Origin: Acidobacteria bacterium Ga0074141
GTDB lineage: Bacteria; Acidobacteriota; Blastocatellia; Pyrinomonadales; Pyrinomonadaceae
Assembly (NCBI GenBank): GCA_001464665.1
Contig: LNDP01000019.1
Coordinates: 1-64,000, forward strand
Reading direction: 5' to 3'
Length of the DNA stretch: 64,000 nucleotides
The translations under genes were made by a program, and so were the position numbers. Below the pieces are notes generated by a model. The model saw only the letters and a program-made list of their open reading frames with translations, ran no database searches and had not been told where the DNA came from. Every line of letters starts with the position of its first letter. Position 1 is the first letter of the stretch. Positions 52,201 to 61,799 of the stretch are shown one piece after another.

Positions 52201-52232
52201 AAAAAGCAGGCAGCCGCATTGCGACAGCCTGC
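52201..52232 (-). terminator. Terminator of the S74 surface protein operon
   Basis: On the minus strand GCAGGC...GCCTGC forms a stem with a partly paired inner part, directly followed by TTTTT. It lies 60 bases beyond the stop of the gene ending at 52291. Confidence 0.7.
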
Positions 52233-52290
52233 ACGATACTTCTGACCGATCAATTCGCCGGCAAAAGGAGACTCCGGAAAGTTCCAATGA

Positions 52291-54231
52291 CTACCTCGGC
52301 ACCGAACAGATAGCGGCATTCGGCACGGCCGAACAGACCAGTGCCTTCAGTTCAGCGATCTCGCTTCTCTGCTTCTGAAGTTGACTTTTCAATGCGTCGA
52401 TCTCGGCCTTTTGAGACTCTATCTGAGTTTGCTGTTCGGTGAAGGCGTTGACGAACGCAGCGCTCATGCGGTCGTACTTGATGCCTTCGACCTCGCCCTT
52501 GTCGTTGTAGGTAACGAATCGCGGATCGATCCGGGCGATGTCCTCCGCCCCGAACCCGACATCCTTCATCCCGTCCGCCTTCCATTCGTACGCAATTGGC
52601 TGAAGCTGCCGGATGAACGACATTCCCGGAGCAAACGGAGAGATGTTCTTCTTGTAGCGAAGCGAGGAAGAGCAGAAAGCGATGATGCTTGAAGCATTTC
52701 GGCACAATGCCGTGCCGCCCGAGGTTCCGAGAACGCGCAGCTCAAGACTGCCGCCTGGATGTATCAAGACCTGAGAAGAACCGTTATTTTCGCGGAAGAC
52801 GACGAGTCCCCCGGTCGGACGGTTAATGAAGACGCTTTGCCCATCGCCGCGAACCGAGTAATTCGTACAATTCCCGAGCGGGCCGTTCAAACCGATCCCA
52901 ATGCTGCCCGCCGGACAGCCTCCGCCGCCCACCAGCATATCCGCGCTATTGGTCGCGATATGAAGCCGGGCAGTCGGCGCCGTCGTGCCGATCCCTACAT
53001 TTGTATCAGCCGTCGCACCGTTTACCGCGTTTATAGAACCGAGTACGAGCGAATTGCTCTGCGAGACGGCTGCTCTATGGCCGATTGCTGTCGCATTTGT
53101 GAGATCACCGACTAGTACATTAGCAAAACCGCCGACGGCGGTATTGCCGCTGCCGGTCGTATTGATGTTACCAGCGATGTATCCGATGAACGCGTTGCCG
53201 CTGCCCGTCGTGTTGAAAGAGCCTGTATTCTCCCCTAAGAAGATGTTGTTATTGCCCGTTGCGTTACGTGAGCCTGCACGGCCCCCGAAGAAGGAGTTGG
53301 AGAAGCCCGTAGTGTTGTCTCCGCCTGCATCCTTCCCGAAGAATGCGTTTTGGCCGCCCGTAGTGTTCGAGACGCCTGCTCTCTCCCCGAAGAAGGCGTT
53401 GCTGCTACCCGTAGAGTTCAATAAGCCTGCATTCCGCCCGAAGAATGCGTTATTGGTGCCCGCGTTGTTGGGGCCTGCACCGACGCCGGCAAACACATTG
53501 CCCGTTCCCGCGACTGAAAGCACGCGGATCGCGCCGATATTGTATTGCGTCGATGCATTGACGATGTTGCCTGACAGTGTGCCGCCCGCCGTGCCGTTAC
53601 CGGAGATGTTGAAGTTCGACGAAGACTGCAGGTTGTTTGAGTTCTGGATGTAACTAATACTTCCTGGCAATGGCGAACGGGCATCGGAAAGCCGGACATC
53701 GCCGGTCTGCACGTACTGATTCGCCGCAATGCCCCCCAGAAAAAAGGAGTTCGTGGCCGTTGCCGCGGTTGTTGCGTTCGCGGCATTGACGGCGTTTGTC
53801 GCGTTGACGGCATTCGTGGCATTCACAGCATTGCTTGCCGTTTCCGCGGAAATGCTCCTTAACGCGTATGGCGCCGAGCTGATCGGCTGCCGCGGACCGA
53901 GAATCGTTATGCCGGGCTGGCCTGCATGGCGAACGCGGATCTCCAGGAAGCGGGGATCGCCGGTAAAATTGTTATTGAAATTGAGATTAACGGTGAACAC
54001 GCCGGCGGCGACCGCCACGTTATTCACAGTCTGCGTCGCCCCAAGCTGGTTGCCCGCCGACGCGGCATCGAAGAGTGCAAACTCGAAATCAAAATTCCCG
54101 TTCGCGGGCTGTCCCGATAAATTCAGGCTGCCCTGGTATGTAAAGACGACCGACTGGGCGATGACACCGTTAGCGGCAAACAGCAGGATGCCGATGATAA
54201 GAACGTTCGTTAGCGATTGAATTTTCTTCAT
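52291..54231 (-). CDS. S74-chaperone surface protein with GNNTFxG repeats, copy 1
   Basis: This protein has about 646 residues, with a signal peptide and the motif VVFTYQGSLNLSGQPANGNF. A low-complexity NATNAVNAT segment follows (about 135-155), then about eight repeats of the GSxNAFxGxxAGxxNTTG type (about 230-400, for example GSSNAFFGERAGVSNTTGGQ). The C-terminal end has a Peptidase_S74-type intramolecular chaperone (SLRYKKNISPFAPGMSFIRQ, then LQPIAYEWKADGMKDVGFGA) and a coiled coil. Such domains, known from phage tail spikes, trimerise the protein. The start ATG overlaps the upstream stop (TAATG). Confidence 0.88.
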   Translation of the reverse strand: MKKIQSLTNVLIIGILLFAANGVIAQSVVFTYQGSLNLSGQPANGNFDFEFALFDAASAGNQLGATQTVNNVAVAAGVFTVNLNFNNNFTGDPRFLEIRVRHAGQPGITILGPRQPISSAPYALRSISAETASNAVNATNAVNATNAVNAANATTAATATNSFFLGGIAANQYVQTGDVRLSDARSPLPGSISYIQNSNNLQSSSNFNISGNGTAGGTLSGNIVNASTQYNIGAIRVLSVAGTGNVFAGVGAGPNNAGTNNAFFGRNAGLLNSTGSSNAFFGERAGVSNTTGGQNAFFGKDAGGDNTTGFSNSFFGGRAGSRNATGNNNIFLGENTGSFNTTGSGNAFIGYIAGNINTTGSGNTAVGGFANVLVGDLTNATAIGHRAAVSQSNSLVLGSINAVNGATADTNVGIGTTAPTARLHIATNSADMLVGGGGCPAGSIGIGLNGPLGNCTNYSVRGDGQSVFINRPTGGLVVFRENNGSSQVLIHPGGSLELRVLGTSGGTALCRNASSIIAFCSSSLRYKKNISPFAPGMSFIRQLQPIAYEWKADGMKDVGFGAEDIARIDPRFVTYNDKGEVEGIKYDRMSAAFVNAFTEQQTQIESQKAEIDALKSQLQKQRSEIAELKALVCSAVPNAAICSVPR

Positions 54232-55982
54232 TATTTTTCCTCGTTCTTGGTACGGCAAATGGCGGCCGTTGGGGTCTGTGAACAAACAAAGCTTTTCAGA
54301 GCGTCAAGCTCCGCCTGCTGGTCGCCGAGTTTTTTCTTCAGAGCTTCGATCTCTGTTTGCTGCGTTTTGATCTCGTCTTGCTGCTCGTTTACGGCATTGA
54401 CAAGCACAACGCCGACCCGATCGTACTTCACGCCCTCCACCTCGCCTTTTTCGTTGCGTGTGACCAGCAGTGGCTCGACCGCGGCCACGTCTTCCGCACC
54501 AAGCCCGAGATCGCTCGTGCCGCCTTCGACCCAATTAAAGGTGATCGGCCTGAGTCGCCTGATCAAATCGAGGCCCAGGCCGAAACGATTTACATTCGTC
54601 TTGTAGCGAAGACTTGAACTGCAGGTCGCCAGCCGAAAGGATGCAGGAACCTGACAGACGCTCACCGAACCGCCCGAGGCGAGGACTAAACTGACATTTC
54701 CATTAACGTTGAGCCGGTCCTGCGGAGCACTATTTCCAATTCCCACAAATCCATTTGAAAGTATTGTCAATCGATTCGAATTAAGCGTACGGTCAATGAT
54801 TGCAAATCGGCCATCGGTAGCCCCGCCCGACTGCAGCGACCATCTTCTACCGGCCGCGTCTGTGCTATCGATCATCACTTCAACATCACCCGGGCCACGG
54901 ACATGTAGCTCTTGAGCAGGCGAGGATGTTCCAATTCCAACTCGAGTGTTCGACAAAGCGCCATTTACGCCATTTATGCTGCCGAGAACAATCGAATTAC
55001 TTTGAAACACAGCGGCACGCGCTCCTATTGCCGTTGCATTGTTAAGGTCCTCTTCAAATAGAACAAATGCCCCGATACCCGTGTTTTCATTACCATCTAA
55101 TGACTCGCCTGTATCAACATCTTGGCCAGATGAAAATCCGACGATCGAATTGTGATCGCCACGAAAAAAGCGACCACTTCTTTGGCCAACGTAAGTGTTT
55201 CCTATCCCGACCTGATTTAAGTCGCCAGACAAATGTCCTACAAAAGTATTGTCGGATCCACCTCTATTCAGAAAACCAGCGTTCGGTCCAATGAACGCAT
55301 TTCTGCTACCGGTGGTGTTATCCCTGCCTGAAATAAAACCTAGGAAAATATTGGATATACCGGGTGCACTGAGCACACTCGAATTATTTATGTTGTACTG
55401 GGATGTTGCATTGAAGATATTTGCCCTCCCGGTGCCGCCGATGTTAAAGTTTGCTCCAGCCTGTTGAGTCGTATTGTTCTGGATAAAATTGGTGCCGCCC
55501 GTTGCTGTTGTAATGAATTGGTCTGCGGGAACACCGCCAAGCTGCGCAGCATTTACAGCGGTTTCCGAACTTAAGCTTTTTACGGCGTACGGCGAGCTGC
55601 TAAGTTGCGTACGCGGGCTGAGCGGAGTGTAGCCGCTCGGATTCCCGGCACTGCGGACCGCGATCTGCAAGAATCGGTCGGTGCCCGGAAAGGCCGCACC
55701 GAAATCCAGCGTAACCGTAAAATTTCCGTTTACGACCGGAACGCCTTCTCGAGCAAGTATCGAGCCTATCTGCTCACCGCCGGTCTGGGCATCAAAAAGC
55801 AGAAACTCAAAATCAAAACTCCCGGTCGCAGGTGTTCCGCCTCCGTTTGGGCTTGCCTGGGGCGAACTGCTTACATTTAAATTGCCCTGATAAGTAAATG
55901 CGGTCGTTTGTGCCGAAAGCTCGCCAGAGAGGCAGAACATACAAGTAATGATCATCAAAATGTAACTGCGGCTAATTTTCAT
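54231..55982 (-). CDS. S74-chaperone surface protein with GNNTFxG repeats, copy 2
   Basis: This protein has about 583 residues and the same plan as its neighbour: signal peptide (ILMIITCMFCLSGELSAQ), TAFTYQGNLNVSSSPQASPN, a jellyroll-like part, repeats (GSRNAFIGPNAGFLNRGGSD, GIGNTYVGQRSGRF), and a C-terminal S74 chaperone (SLRYKTNVNRFGLGLDLIRR, then DLGLGAEDVAAVEPLLV) with a coiled coil. It is first in a two-gene operon whose stop and start codons overlap. The two may form a mixed or alternative surface fibre. Confidence 0.88.
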   Translation of the reverse strand: MKISRSYILMIITCMFCLSGELSAQTTAFTYQGNLNVSSSPQASPNGGGTPATGSFDFEFLLFDAQTGGEQIGSILAREGVPVVNGNFTVTLDFGAAFPGTDRFLQIAVRSAGNPSGYTPLSPRTQLSSSPYAVKSLSSETAVNAAQLGGVPADQFITTATGGTNFIQNNTTQQAGANFNIGGTGRANIFNATSQYNINNSSVLSAPGISNIFLGFISGRDNTTGSRNAFIGPNAGFLNRGGSDNTFVGHLSGDLNQVGIGNTYVGQRSGRFFRGDHNSIVGFSSGQDVDTGESLDGNENTGIGAFVLFEEDLNNATAIGARAAVFQSNSIVLGSINGVNGALSNTRVGIGTSSPAQELHVRGPGDVEVMIDSTDAAGRRWSLQSGGATDGRFAIIDRTLNSNRLTILSNGFVGIGNSAPQDRLNVNGNVSLVLASGGSVSVCQVPASFRLATCSSSLRYKTNVNRFGLGLDLIRRLRPITFNWVEGGTSDLGLGAEDVAAVEPLLVTRNEKGEVEGVKYDRVGVVLVNAVNEQQDEIKTQQTEIEALKKKLGDQQAELDALKSFVCSQTPTAAICRTKNEEK

Positions 55983-56047
55983 GTGCTTAACTCCATCTTT
56001 TCCCGTATGGTTGTATTCTTCCTTAGGATCTTTATTCGAACCCAAGA

Positions 56048-56275
56048 TCACGAAACATCTCCGGTTAATATGAACTTCCCGTCGTCCAATTCTTCAACTT
56101 CGACAGTTCCTCTGTGTTCGCGTTCATAGACCAATATTTCTCCCGCACCATCTTTCATAAAGATCTCGACCCGAAACGTGTCGCCAGGTATCGGCCGGAT
56201 ATGAACTTCCCGGGGCGGAACGACGAGCCGTTCGGTCGTTGTTACACGTCTGTAAATTCTTCTTATTGGGCTCAT
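56048..56275 (-). CDS. Small hypothetical protein upstream of the S74 operon
   Basis: This 75-residue protein starts MSPIRRIYRRVTTTERLVVP, a basic part, then an acidic beta-prone part (FRVEIFMKDGAGEILVYERE). AGGA lies upstream of the ATG at 56275; the longer reading to 56398 overlaps the divergent gene. It is 66 bases upstream of the S74 pair on the same strand, so they may be co-transcribed. No function can be given. Confidence 0.6.
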   Translation of the reverse strand: MSPIRRIYRRVTTTERLVVPPREVHIRPIPGDTFRVEIFMKDGAGEILVYEREHRGTVEVEELDDGKFILTGDVS

Positions 56276-56353
56276 CTTTTTTCCTGCTGTTGGCGAATTC
56301 TGGTATATTGGAGGAATCCATTCCCCAAGTCTTGAGGAAAACCTTAGTAATTC

Positions 56354-58330
56354 GTGAGTAATAGTGAAGTCAACGGTAAAAGTCTGACCGGAAGGCATTT
56401 ATACGCTTTCGCGGGGTTCTCGCTTGATACGGCCTCGGGCCTCTTGACCCATTCGAACGAGACGGTCAAGCTTGCTCCAAAGGTCCATCAGCTTCTTGTT
56501 TACCTTATTGAGAACCGCGACCGAATAGTTTCCAAGAATGAGATCTTTGAAGAGGTCTGGCAGGATACATTTGTTGAGGACAACGCTCTCTCGTACACCA
56601 TCTCAAAGCTCCGAAAATCTCTCGCAGCCTACGAACCCGAGACCACTTTTATCGAAACTGTCCCCCGCCGCGGCTTTCGCTTTGTTGCCGAGATAAAGGA
56701 AGTCGAAACCGCATTGGTAGAGCGTCGGCCGCTCGACCTCATCGTCGAAAAACAGACCGTTGAAGAGACTTGGATCGAAGAGGTCGGCGAGGACCAATCT
56801 GTTGAGCTTTCCGTTCGCCCGCCGCTCGCACTTCCAGCCTCGGGACGCGCGGGCATGAATCGGCTTCTCACTATCGGCATCATCGCGGTGCTGGCATTCG
56901 GAACCTTCGGCGCAGTATGGGTTCTGACCAGAGGTTCAAAGCCTTCACCGATCCGTTCGGTCGCCGTGATCCCGCTTGAAGATATCAGCGGCGCCAAGAT
57001 CGACCACTCACTTCTTTTAGGGATGACCTATGCGCTTATCTCTCAACTTGGCCGCTATGGCGATCTTGTGATCAGGCCGCTTTCGTCCACTATCGCTGCA
57101 TCCAAAATCGATCCGGATCCGCTGGCGATCGGCAGAAAGCTCGGTGTCGATACTGTCGTTGAGTGGAATCTGCAAAAGGTGGAGGATCGGTTTAGGGTGA
57201 ACGCGCGGCTCATCAACGTCGCCGATGGCCGGCAATTGTGGAATGAATCGTTTGATTACACTGAGGCGGATCTTTTCAAAGTACAGGATACCGTCTCCGA
57301 ATTGACCGCACGCGCCCTGATCGCAAATCTATCAGTGGCGGAAAGCAATCGGCTCCACGATCGGCCAACTGATAATAACGAAGCCTATCAGGCATATCTG
57401 CGCGGACGGTATCACTGGAACCAACGAACCCTCGAGGGATTCAACACGGCCCGCGGCTTTTTCGAGCAAGCGATCACGCTCGATCCGAAATTTGCCGAAG
57501 CACACAACGGTCTTGCTGACGTCCATCTTGGTTACTACGATTATGGCTACAAGCCGGCCCGCGAATCGATACCCTTTGCACTCGCGTCCGTGAACCAGGC
57601 AATGCAGCTCGACCCGACGCAATCCGAAGTTTATTCGACACGGGCATCGATCGAGTTTCTATACAATCGAGACTGGAAGGCGACGGAAGCTGATTTCAAA
57701 AGGGCGATCGAACTTTCGCCAAATGATCCGACCCCGAAACTGCGATTCGGCTGGATGCTCTCGGTAATGGGCCGAACCGACGAAGGCCTCGGGCAACTTC
57801 TGGCCGCTGAAAAGCTAGACCCAACATCGAACATCGGCCAGGCGAACATTGCCTATAATCTGATGGTTTCCGGCAAACAAAGTGAAGCTGAAACGCGGCT
57901 TCAGCAACTAAAGACAAATGCACCGAACTTCAGCTTGGCCAACTGGTACCTCGCGACGGTCTATTTTATGCAGAATCGGCGGGAGGAATCGCTGGAAGAA
58001 TACTTCGCGGCGTTTTCGATCGATGAAGGAAACTCGGAGCAGATCGATAAGGTCCGTGCGACCATGGCCAATAGTTCGCGAGCTGATGCACTTCGCCAAT
58101 GGCGTGAGGACCTCGAAAAACGTTACGCGAAAAGCTATTTTCCGCCTTCGAATATCGCTCTCGTTGCGGCTCTCGCCAAGGACCGGGATCAAACGATCAA
58201 ATGGCTGAGCGAGGCCGAACGCGTCCGCGACCCGTGGCTCCTTCAGGTGCTCCACGATCCGGAATATCGCTTTCTGAAAAACGATCCCGAATTTGAACAG
58301 CTCCTCACCTCGATCAAACTCGAAGATTAG
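56354..58330 (+). CDS. Winged-helix/transmembrane/TPR regulator 1
   Basis: This 658-residue protein has an N-terminal OmpR/CadC-type winged helix (about 14-110: GLLTHSNETVKLAPKVHQLL, DRIVSKNEIFEEVWQDTFVE, ETVPRRGFRFVAEI), a membrane helix (about 167-190), a periplasmic AMIN/FlgO-like part (ISGAKIDHSLLLGMTYALIS) and TPR repeats (about 340-560). Such membrane regulators bind DNA while sensing through the outer part. The start is GTG. It is divergent from the S74 operon, 78 bases away, and probably regulates it. Confidence 0.93.
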   Translation: MSNSEVNGKSLTGRHLYAFAGFSLDTASGLLTHSNETVKLAPKVHQLLVYLIENRDRIVSKNEIFEEVWQDTFVEDNALSYTISKLRKSLAAYEPETTFIETVPRRGFRFVAEIKEVETALVERRPLDLIVEKQTVEETWIEEVGEDQSVELSVRPPLALPASGRAGMNRLLTIGIIAVLAFGTFGAVWVLTRGSKPSPIRSVAVIPLEDISGAKIDHSLLLGMTYALISQLGRYGDLVIRPLSSTIAASKIDPDPLAIGRKLGVDTVVEWNLQKVEDRFRVNARLINVADGRQLWNESFDYTEADLFKVQDTVSELTARALIANLSVAESNRLHDRPTDNNEAYQAYLRGRYHWNQRTLEGFNTARGFFEQAITLDPKFAEAHNGLADVHLGYYDYGYKPARESIPFALASVNQAMQLDPTQSEVYSTRASIEFLYNRDWKATEADFKRAIELSPNDPTPKLRFGWMLSVMGRTDEGLGQLLAAEKLDPTSNIGQANIAYNLMVSGKQSEAETRLQQLKTNAPNFSLANWYLATVYFMQNRREESLEEYFAAFSIDEGNSEQIDKVRATMANSSRADALRQWREDLEKRYAKSYFPPSNIALVAALAKDRDQTIKWLSEAERVRDPWLLQVLHDPEYRFLKNDPEFEQLLTSIKLED

Positions 58331-58553
58331 TGTTAACGTCACGCCGACCTTGAGTTGAAGGCTCGACACCCTTCTGGTAAGATGGCGGCATCTTATGACG
58401 CCGCGATCTATTGCAAGTCTTCGACCCGCATGGCAACGAGCCCACCTTTTCGGTGGCGACTAATTTCTCCAATTTGTTCAGAGCAACAGACTCTACCTTG
58501 TTGCTGATTTGCCACGCTAAAACGTGGAGTCTAAACATATTCAGGAGAAAATA

Positions 58554-59909
58554 ATGACACCGACAACCGAATTGCAACGACCGATCATAAAGACCGAGCT
58601 TCCGGGCCCGAACGCACGAGCCATCGTCGAAGCTGACGCAAAATACGTTACCCCGAGCTATCCGCGGCCGAATTACAAGCTCGTCGCCGAACGAGCTTAC
58701 GGCGTTTGGATCGAAGACCCGGACGGCAACATTTTTCTGGATTGCAACGCCGGCGTCGCCGTTTGCTCGACCGGCCACTGCCACCCCGATATCGTAAAGG
58801 CGATCAGCGATCAGGCGGCAAAACTCATCCACCTCTGCGGCACGGACTATTACTACAAGCACATGCCCGAGCTTGGGCGTAAGCTCGACGAGATCGTGCC
58901 GATCGATGGCCCGACCAAAACGCACTTTGCCAATAGCGGTGCTGAAGCGATCGAAACCGCCCTGAAGCTCGCTATGTATCACACCAAGCGGCAGAAGTTC
59001 ATCTCGTTCTTCGGCTCGTTCCATGGCCGAACGCTCGGTGCTCTTTCGCTTACGTCGTCAAAAAAGGCACAGCGGCTTGGCTTTGCCCGCCAGGCTCTTG
59101 ACGTCGTCCACGTACCCTATCCGAATTGTTACCAATGCCCGTTCAACCTCGGCAAATGCGACGACGGCTCTTGCTGTATGGGCACCGTAAGTTGGATCGA
59201 GGACCGTCTCTTCAATACGACCACCCCGCCGGAAGAGGTTGCCGGTATTGTGCTCGAGGTCGTCCAGGGCGAAGGCGGCTATGTTCCCGCTCCGACCGAG
59301 GTCGTCAAGGCCATCCGCCAGATCTGCGACAAGCACGGGATAATGCTCATCGTCGATGAGGTTCAGTCCGGAATGGGCCGCACCGGCAAGATGTTTGCCC
59401 TCGATCACCACGAAGGCGTCAAGGCCGACATCGTCTGTATGGCAAAAGGCATCGGTTCAGGAATGCCGATCGGCGTTTGTACCGCTAAGGCTGAAATCAT
59501 GGACTGGCACAAAGGGGCACACGCCTCGACCTTCGGCGGCAACCCGGTTGCGATCGCCTCTGCCTTGAAAACCATCGAGCTCCTCGAAGGCGGCCTGGTC
59601 GCAAATTCGGCCGAGGTCGGCGGCCATCTCAAAGCCGGGCTCGCAAAGCTGAAAGAAAAATACGAATGCATCGGCGATGTCCGCGGAATGGGATTGATGC
59701 TCGGCGTCGAGTTCGTCACGGACAAGGCCTCGCGCAAGCCCAACCCCGAGCTCCGCGACCGCATCGAGATGGCGTGCTTCAACAAGGGCTTGGTCATCCT
59801 CGGCTGCGGCACCAGCACAATCCGATGGTCGCCGCCGCTTATCCTGACCAAAGAAAACGCGGACGTCGCTCTGGAGATTTTTGACGAAGCGATCGCGGCT
59901 TCTGCGTAG
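58554..59909 (+). CDS. Class III PLP aminotransferase (acetylornithine/GABA aminotransferase family)
   Basis: This protein has about 451 residues. The start is ATG at 58554 with AGGAG upstream. It has GVWIEDPDGNIFLDCNAGVA, FANSGAEAIETALKLAMYHT, FFGSFHGRTLGALSLTSSKK, MLIVDEVQSGMGRTGKM (PLP aspartate and glutamine) and the catalytic lysine in CMAKGIGSGMPIG, then TFGGNPVAIAS. Length and a four-cysteine insert (NCYQCPFNLGKCDDGSCCM) fit the archaeal/bacterial GabT-like group rather than ArgD. Substrate cannot be fixed. No operon partner is seen. Confidence 0.93.
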   Translation: MTPTTELQRPIIKTELPGPNARAIVEADAKYVTPSYPRPNYKLVAERAYGVWIEDPDGNIFLDCNAGVAVCSTGHCHPDIVKAISDQAAKLIHLCGTDYYYKHMPELGRKLDEIVPIDGPTKTHFANSGAEAIETALKLAMYHTKRQKFISFFGSFHGRTLGALSLTSSKKAQRLGFARQALDVVHVPYPNCYQCPFNLGKCDDGSCCMGTVSWIEDRLFNTTTPPEEVAGIVLEVVQGEGGYVPAPTEVVKAIRQICDKHGIMLIVDEVQSGMGRTGKMFALDHHEGVKADIVCMAKGIGSGMPIGVCTAKAEIMDWHKGAHASTFGGNPVAIASALKTIELLEGGLVANSAEVGGHLKAGLAKLKEKYECIGDVRGMGLMLGVEFVTDKASRKPNPELRDRIEMACFNKGLVILGCGTSTIRWSPPLILTKENADVALEIFDEAIAASA

Positions 59910-59967
59910 GCAAAATACAATGAGAATTAGCACTTAAAAAAGTTGAGTGCCAGATGAAAAAAAAGTC

Positions 59968-59996
59968 TTGACTTTTCGCGTTTTCTCGATTATTCT
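59968..59996 (+). promoter_or_regulatory. Strong sigma70-type promoter
   Basis: TTGACT (59968-59973), a 17-base spacer and TATTCT (59991-59996) face an apparently gene-free stretch of about 230 bases. The next gene is on the opposite strand, so the product is probably an RNA. Confidence 0.6.
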
Positions 59997-60002
59997 CTAT
60001 AG

Positions 60003-60213
60003 ACATAACGCGTTGTACAAAAACAGGGAGTTTGTAGGTAGGCTCCCGGCTCGGTTACCGCCAAATTGTGAAATCCGGCTCGGAAATTAACTTTTGGATC
60101 AACGGAAATTGGGGACACCTTTGAGGATCTTGTCGGCACATTTGCTCTTGATCGTAGATAGGGTTTAAGGAAAAAATAAGTGGCTCGTGCTCAAAAGGTA
60201 CGGGCCCTTTCCT
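60003..60213 (+). ncRNA. Putative unassigned small RNA
   Basis: A transcript from the promoter at 59968 would start near 60003 and end near the GGCTCGT/ACGGGCC hairpin (60182-60206), followed by CTTTCCTT. A hairpin GGGAG/CTCCC lies at 60027-60048. A 6S-type RNA would fit the size, but I could not find its closing stem or central bulge, so no name is given. Confidence 0.35.
60182..60206 (-). terminator. Hairpin between the small RNA and regulator 2
   Basis: GGCTCGT pairs with ACGGGCC. On the minus strand the stem is followed after five bases by ATTTTTTCC, so it probably ends the winged-helix gene; it may work in both directions. Confidence 0.55.
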
Positions 60214-60233
60214 TATTGTAAAGAGTGCTTTCC

Positions 60234-61658
60234 CTATTTGCGGGCGATCGCACTTCTGGAAGCGGTTGCGTCAACCACCCCACGGAATCGGTCGTTGTCC
60301 CTCAGCCGTCTGAAAACCGGATCGACCGAGACGAACGGAATGTGAAAGACCCGCTTCTGAACGGCGATCTCAAGCTGATCGAGTGCCTTCTCATCATCCC
60401 CAAGTTTCGCAAAGGCTCGAGCGCAATCGTAAGGATTTGCGGCGTCCGCACCGCATTGGCCGCTTCCGACCAGTTGCGTCCATATACCCCGCAGCCCGCT
60501 TTCCTCGAAAACCCGTTGCGATTCGACGACCGAATCCGACGACCGGACAACGCTTTTCAACCGCTCTTCAAACGCCTCCGATTCCTCGCCACGGGCCTCA
60601 TGCACCTCGGCAAGATATCGCCGGGCCATCGTGAACCGCGGTTCGATACGGAGTACGTTCTCGAGCTCTGTTGCGGCGGCTGAAAGATCGCCGGCGAAAT
60701 ACTCAAGCTGGCCGAGGTCCGAAGCGATGATCAGCGAATCCGGCGAAAGCTCCCGTGCCCGCCGCATCTCGGCCCTTGCTTCATCTAAGCGCCCTGTCAA
60801 TGAAAGCAGCACGCCATACCAGTGCCTTGCCTTGGCATTCTCCGGTTCGATGGCGACCGCGTTTCGGAAACCGGCTTCAGCACCCGCCCAGTCCCAATAA
60901 TGGAACATCCGGATGAAAGCTTCGGTCGCGAGCAGGTCTGCCGAATCCCCGCTGATCTTACGAGCAGTCGCTATTACCTGCTCCGCCTTCTCAGGCGTTG
61001 CATCAAAGGCATGCGTATCGGCAAGAGCGATGTGGGCGTCCAAATAATTGGGTGCGATCGCGATCGCCTGCCGGAAAAGTTCGCCGGGATCTTGTTCGGT
61101 AAAGACCCGGCTCTCCCAAACCCGCTTGCCCTTCTTATAAAAAGCGACCGCCTCTGCCGGCACATCCGCCGCCGTATTGTTTGCTCGAACTTGTTCGCCG
61201 CGAATCCCAGATCCGAGGATCGTTGCGAACACGACCCCGACGATCGCAATAATCGTCCCCGCAAGTGCAAACGGTTGCCAACGGCGAAACCGGGTGCGAA
61301 CGCTCGGCCGATCATCTGGCGATTTCAGGGCATCTTCGTCCGGTTGCCTGATGTCCGCAATGAATTTATATCCTTTTCGCGGAACGGTTCGGATGTATTG
61401 CGACTCCGGCTTGCCGTTTTGCCCAAGGGCCCGCCGCAGGTTTGAGATGTGGAAATTAATGTTCCCTTCCTCAACGAAAGTATCTTGCCAGAGCCGGTCC
61501 ATTATCTCCGTGCGAGTCACGACCCGGTCACCAGATTCCACCAAAAGCACGAGTAATTCGATGGCCTTTGGTGAGACCTGTACTTCGTCGCCGCCTCGAA
61601 TCAACATTCGCTTCGAGGCGTCTAACCTGAATTCACCGAATTCGTAGGTGCGGTTCAT
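60234..61658 (-). CDS. Winged-helix/transmembrane/TPR regulator 2
   Basis: This 474-residue protein has an OmpR/CadC-type winged helix (about 5-105: FRLDASKRMLIRGGDEVQVS, DRVVTRTEIMDRLWQDTFVE, RTVPRKGYKFIADI), a membrane helix (about 135-155) and TPR-type helices (VTIEP-like text ENAKARHWYGVLLSLTGRLD, ASDLGQLEYFAGDLSAAATE). It shares the plan of the regulator at 56354 and lacks the long outer domain. It is divergent from the third S74 surface gene, 141 bases away, as regulator 1 is from the first two. The start at 61658 matches the family N-terminus. Confidence 0.92.
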   Translation of the reverse strand: MNRTYEFGEFRLDASKRMLIRGGDEVQVSPKAIELLVLLVESGDRVVTRTEIMDRLWQDTFVEEGNINFHISNLRRALGQNGKPESQYIRTVPRKGYKFIADIRQPDEDALKSPDDRPSVRTRFRRWQPFALAGTIIAIVGVVFATILGSGIRGEQVRANNTAADVPAEAVAFYKKGKRVWESRVFTEQDPGELFRQAIAIAPNYLDAHIALADTHAFDATPEKAEQVIATARKISGDSADLLATEAFIRMFHYWDWAGAEAGFRNAVAIEPENAKARHWYGVLLSLTGRLDEARAEMRRARELSPDSLIIASDLGQLEYFAGDLSAAATELENVLRIEPRFTMARRYLAEVHEARGEESEAFEERLKSVVRSSDSVVESQRVFEESGLRGIWTQLVGSGQCGADAANPYDCARAFAKLGDDEKALDQLEIAVQKRVFHIPFVSVDPVFRRLRDNDRFRGVVDATASRSAIARK

Positions 61659-61799
61659 AAAGCGTTTTTCCGTTGGGACTAACAAATTCTAAGCATTTCT
61701 AACGAAAAATCAAAGGACTTTTTCGCTTCTCGTAGTCCACAATCGGGCAATCTGCCCAACAACTACACCCATCGGAACAACTTTAGCGAGAAAATCGAT

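Larger units (their letters stand above)
59910..60233. other. Intergenic region with promoter and possible non-coding RNA
   Basis: A 324-base gap holds a strong promoter at 59968 and a hairpin at 60182, listed separately. No open frame with a ribosome binding site was found. Confidence 0.5.

Noticed and set aside
52960-53500. Regularly spaced DNA similarity suggesting a repeat array
   Set aside because: It reflects the GSxNAFxG protein repeats of the S74 surface gene, with codon-level variation.
60003-60213. Calling the putative RNA 6S (ssrS) or SRP RNA
   Set aside because: Neither the closing stem and large central bubble of 6S nor the conserved SRP Alu/S-domain words could be found by eye.
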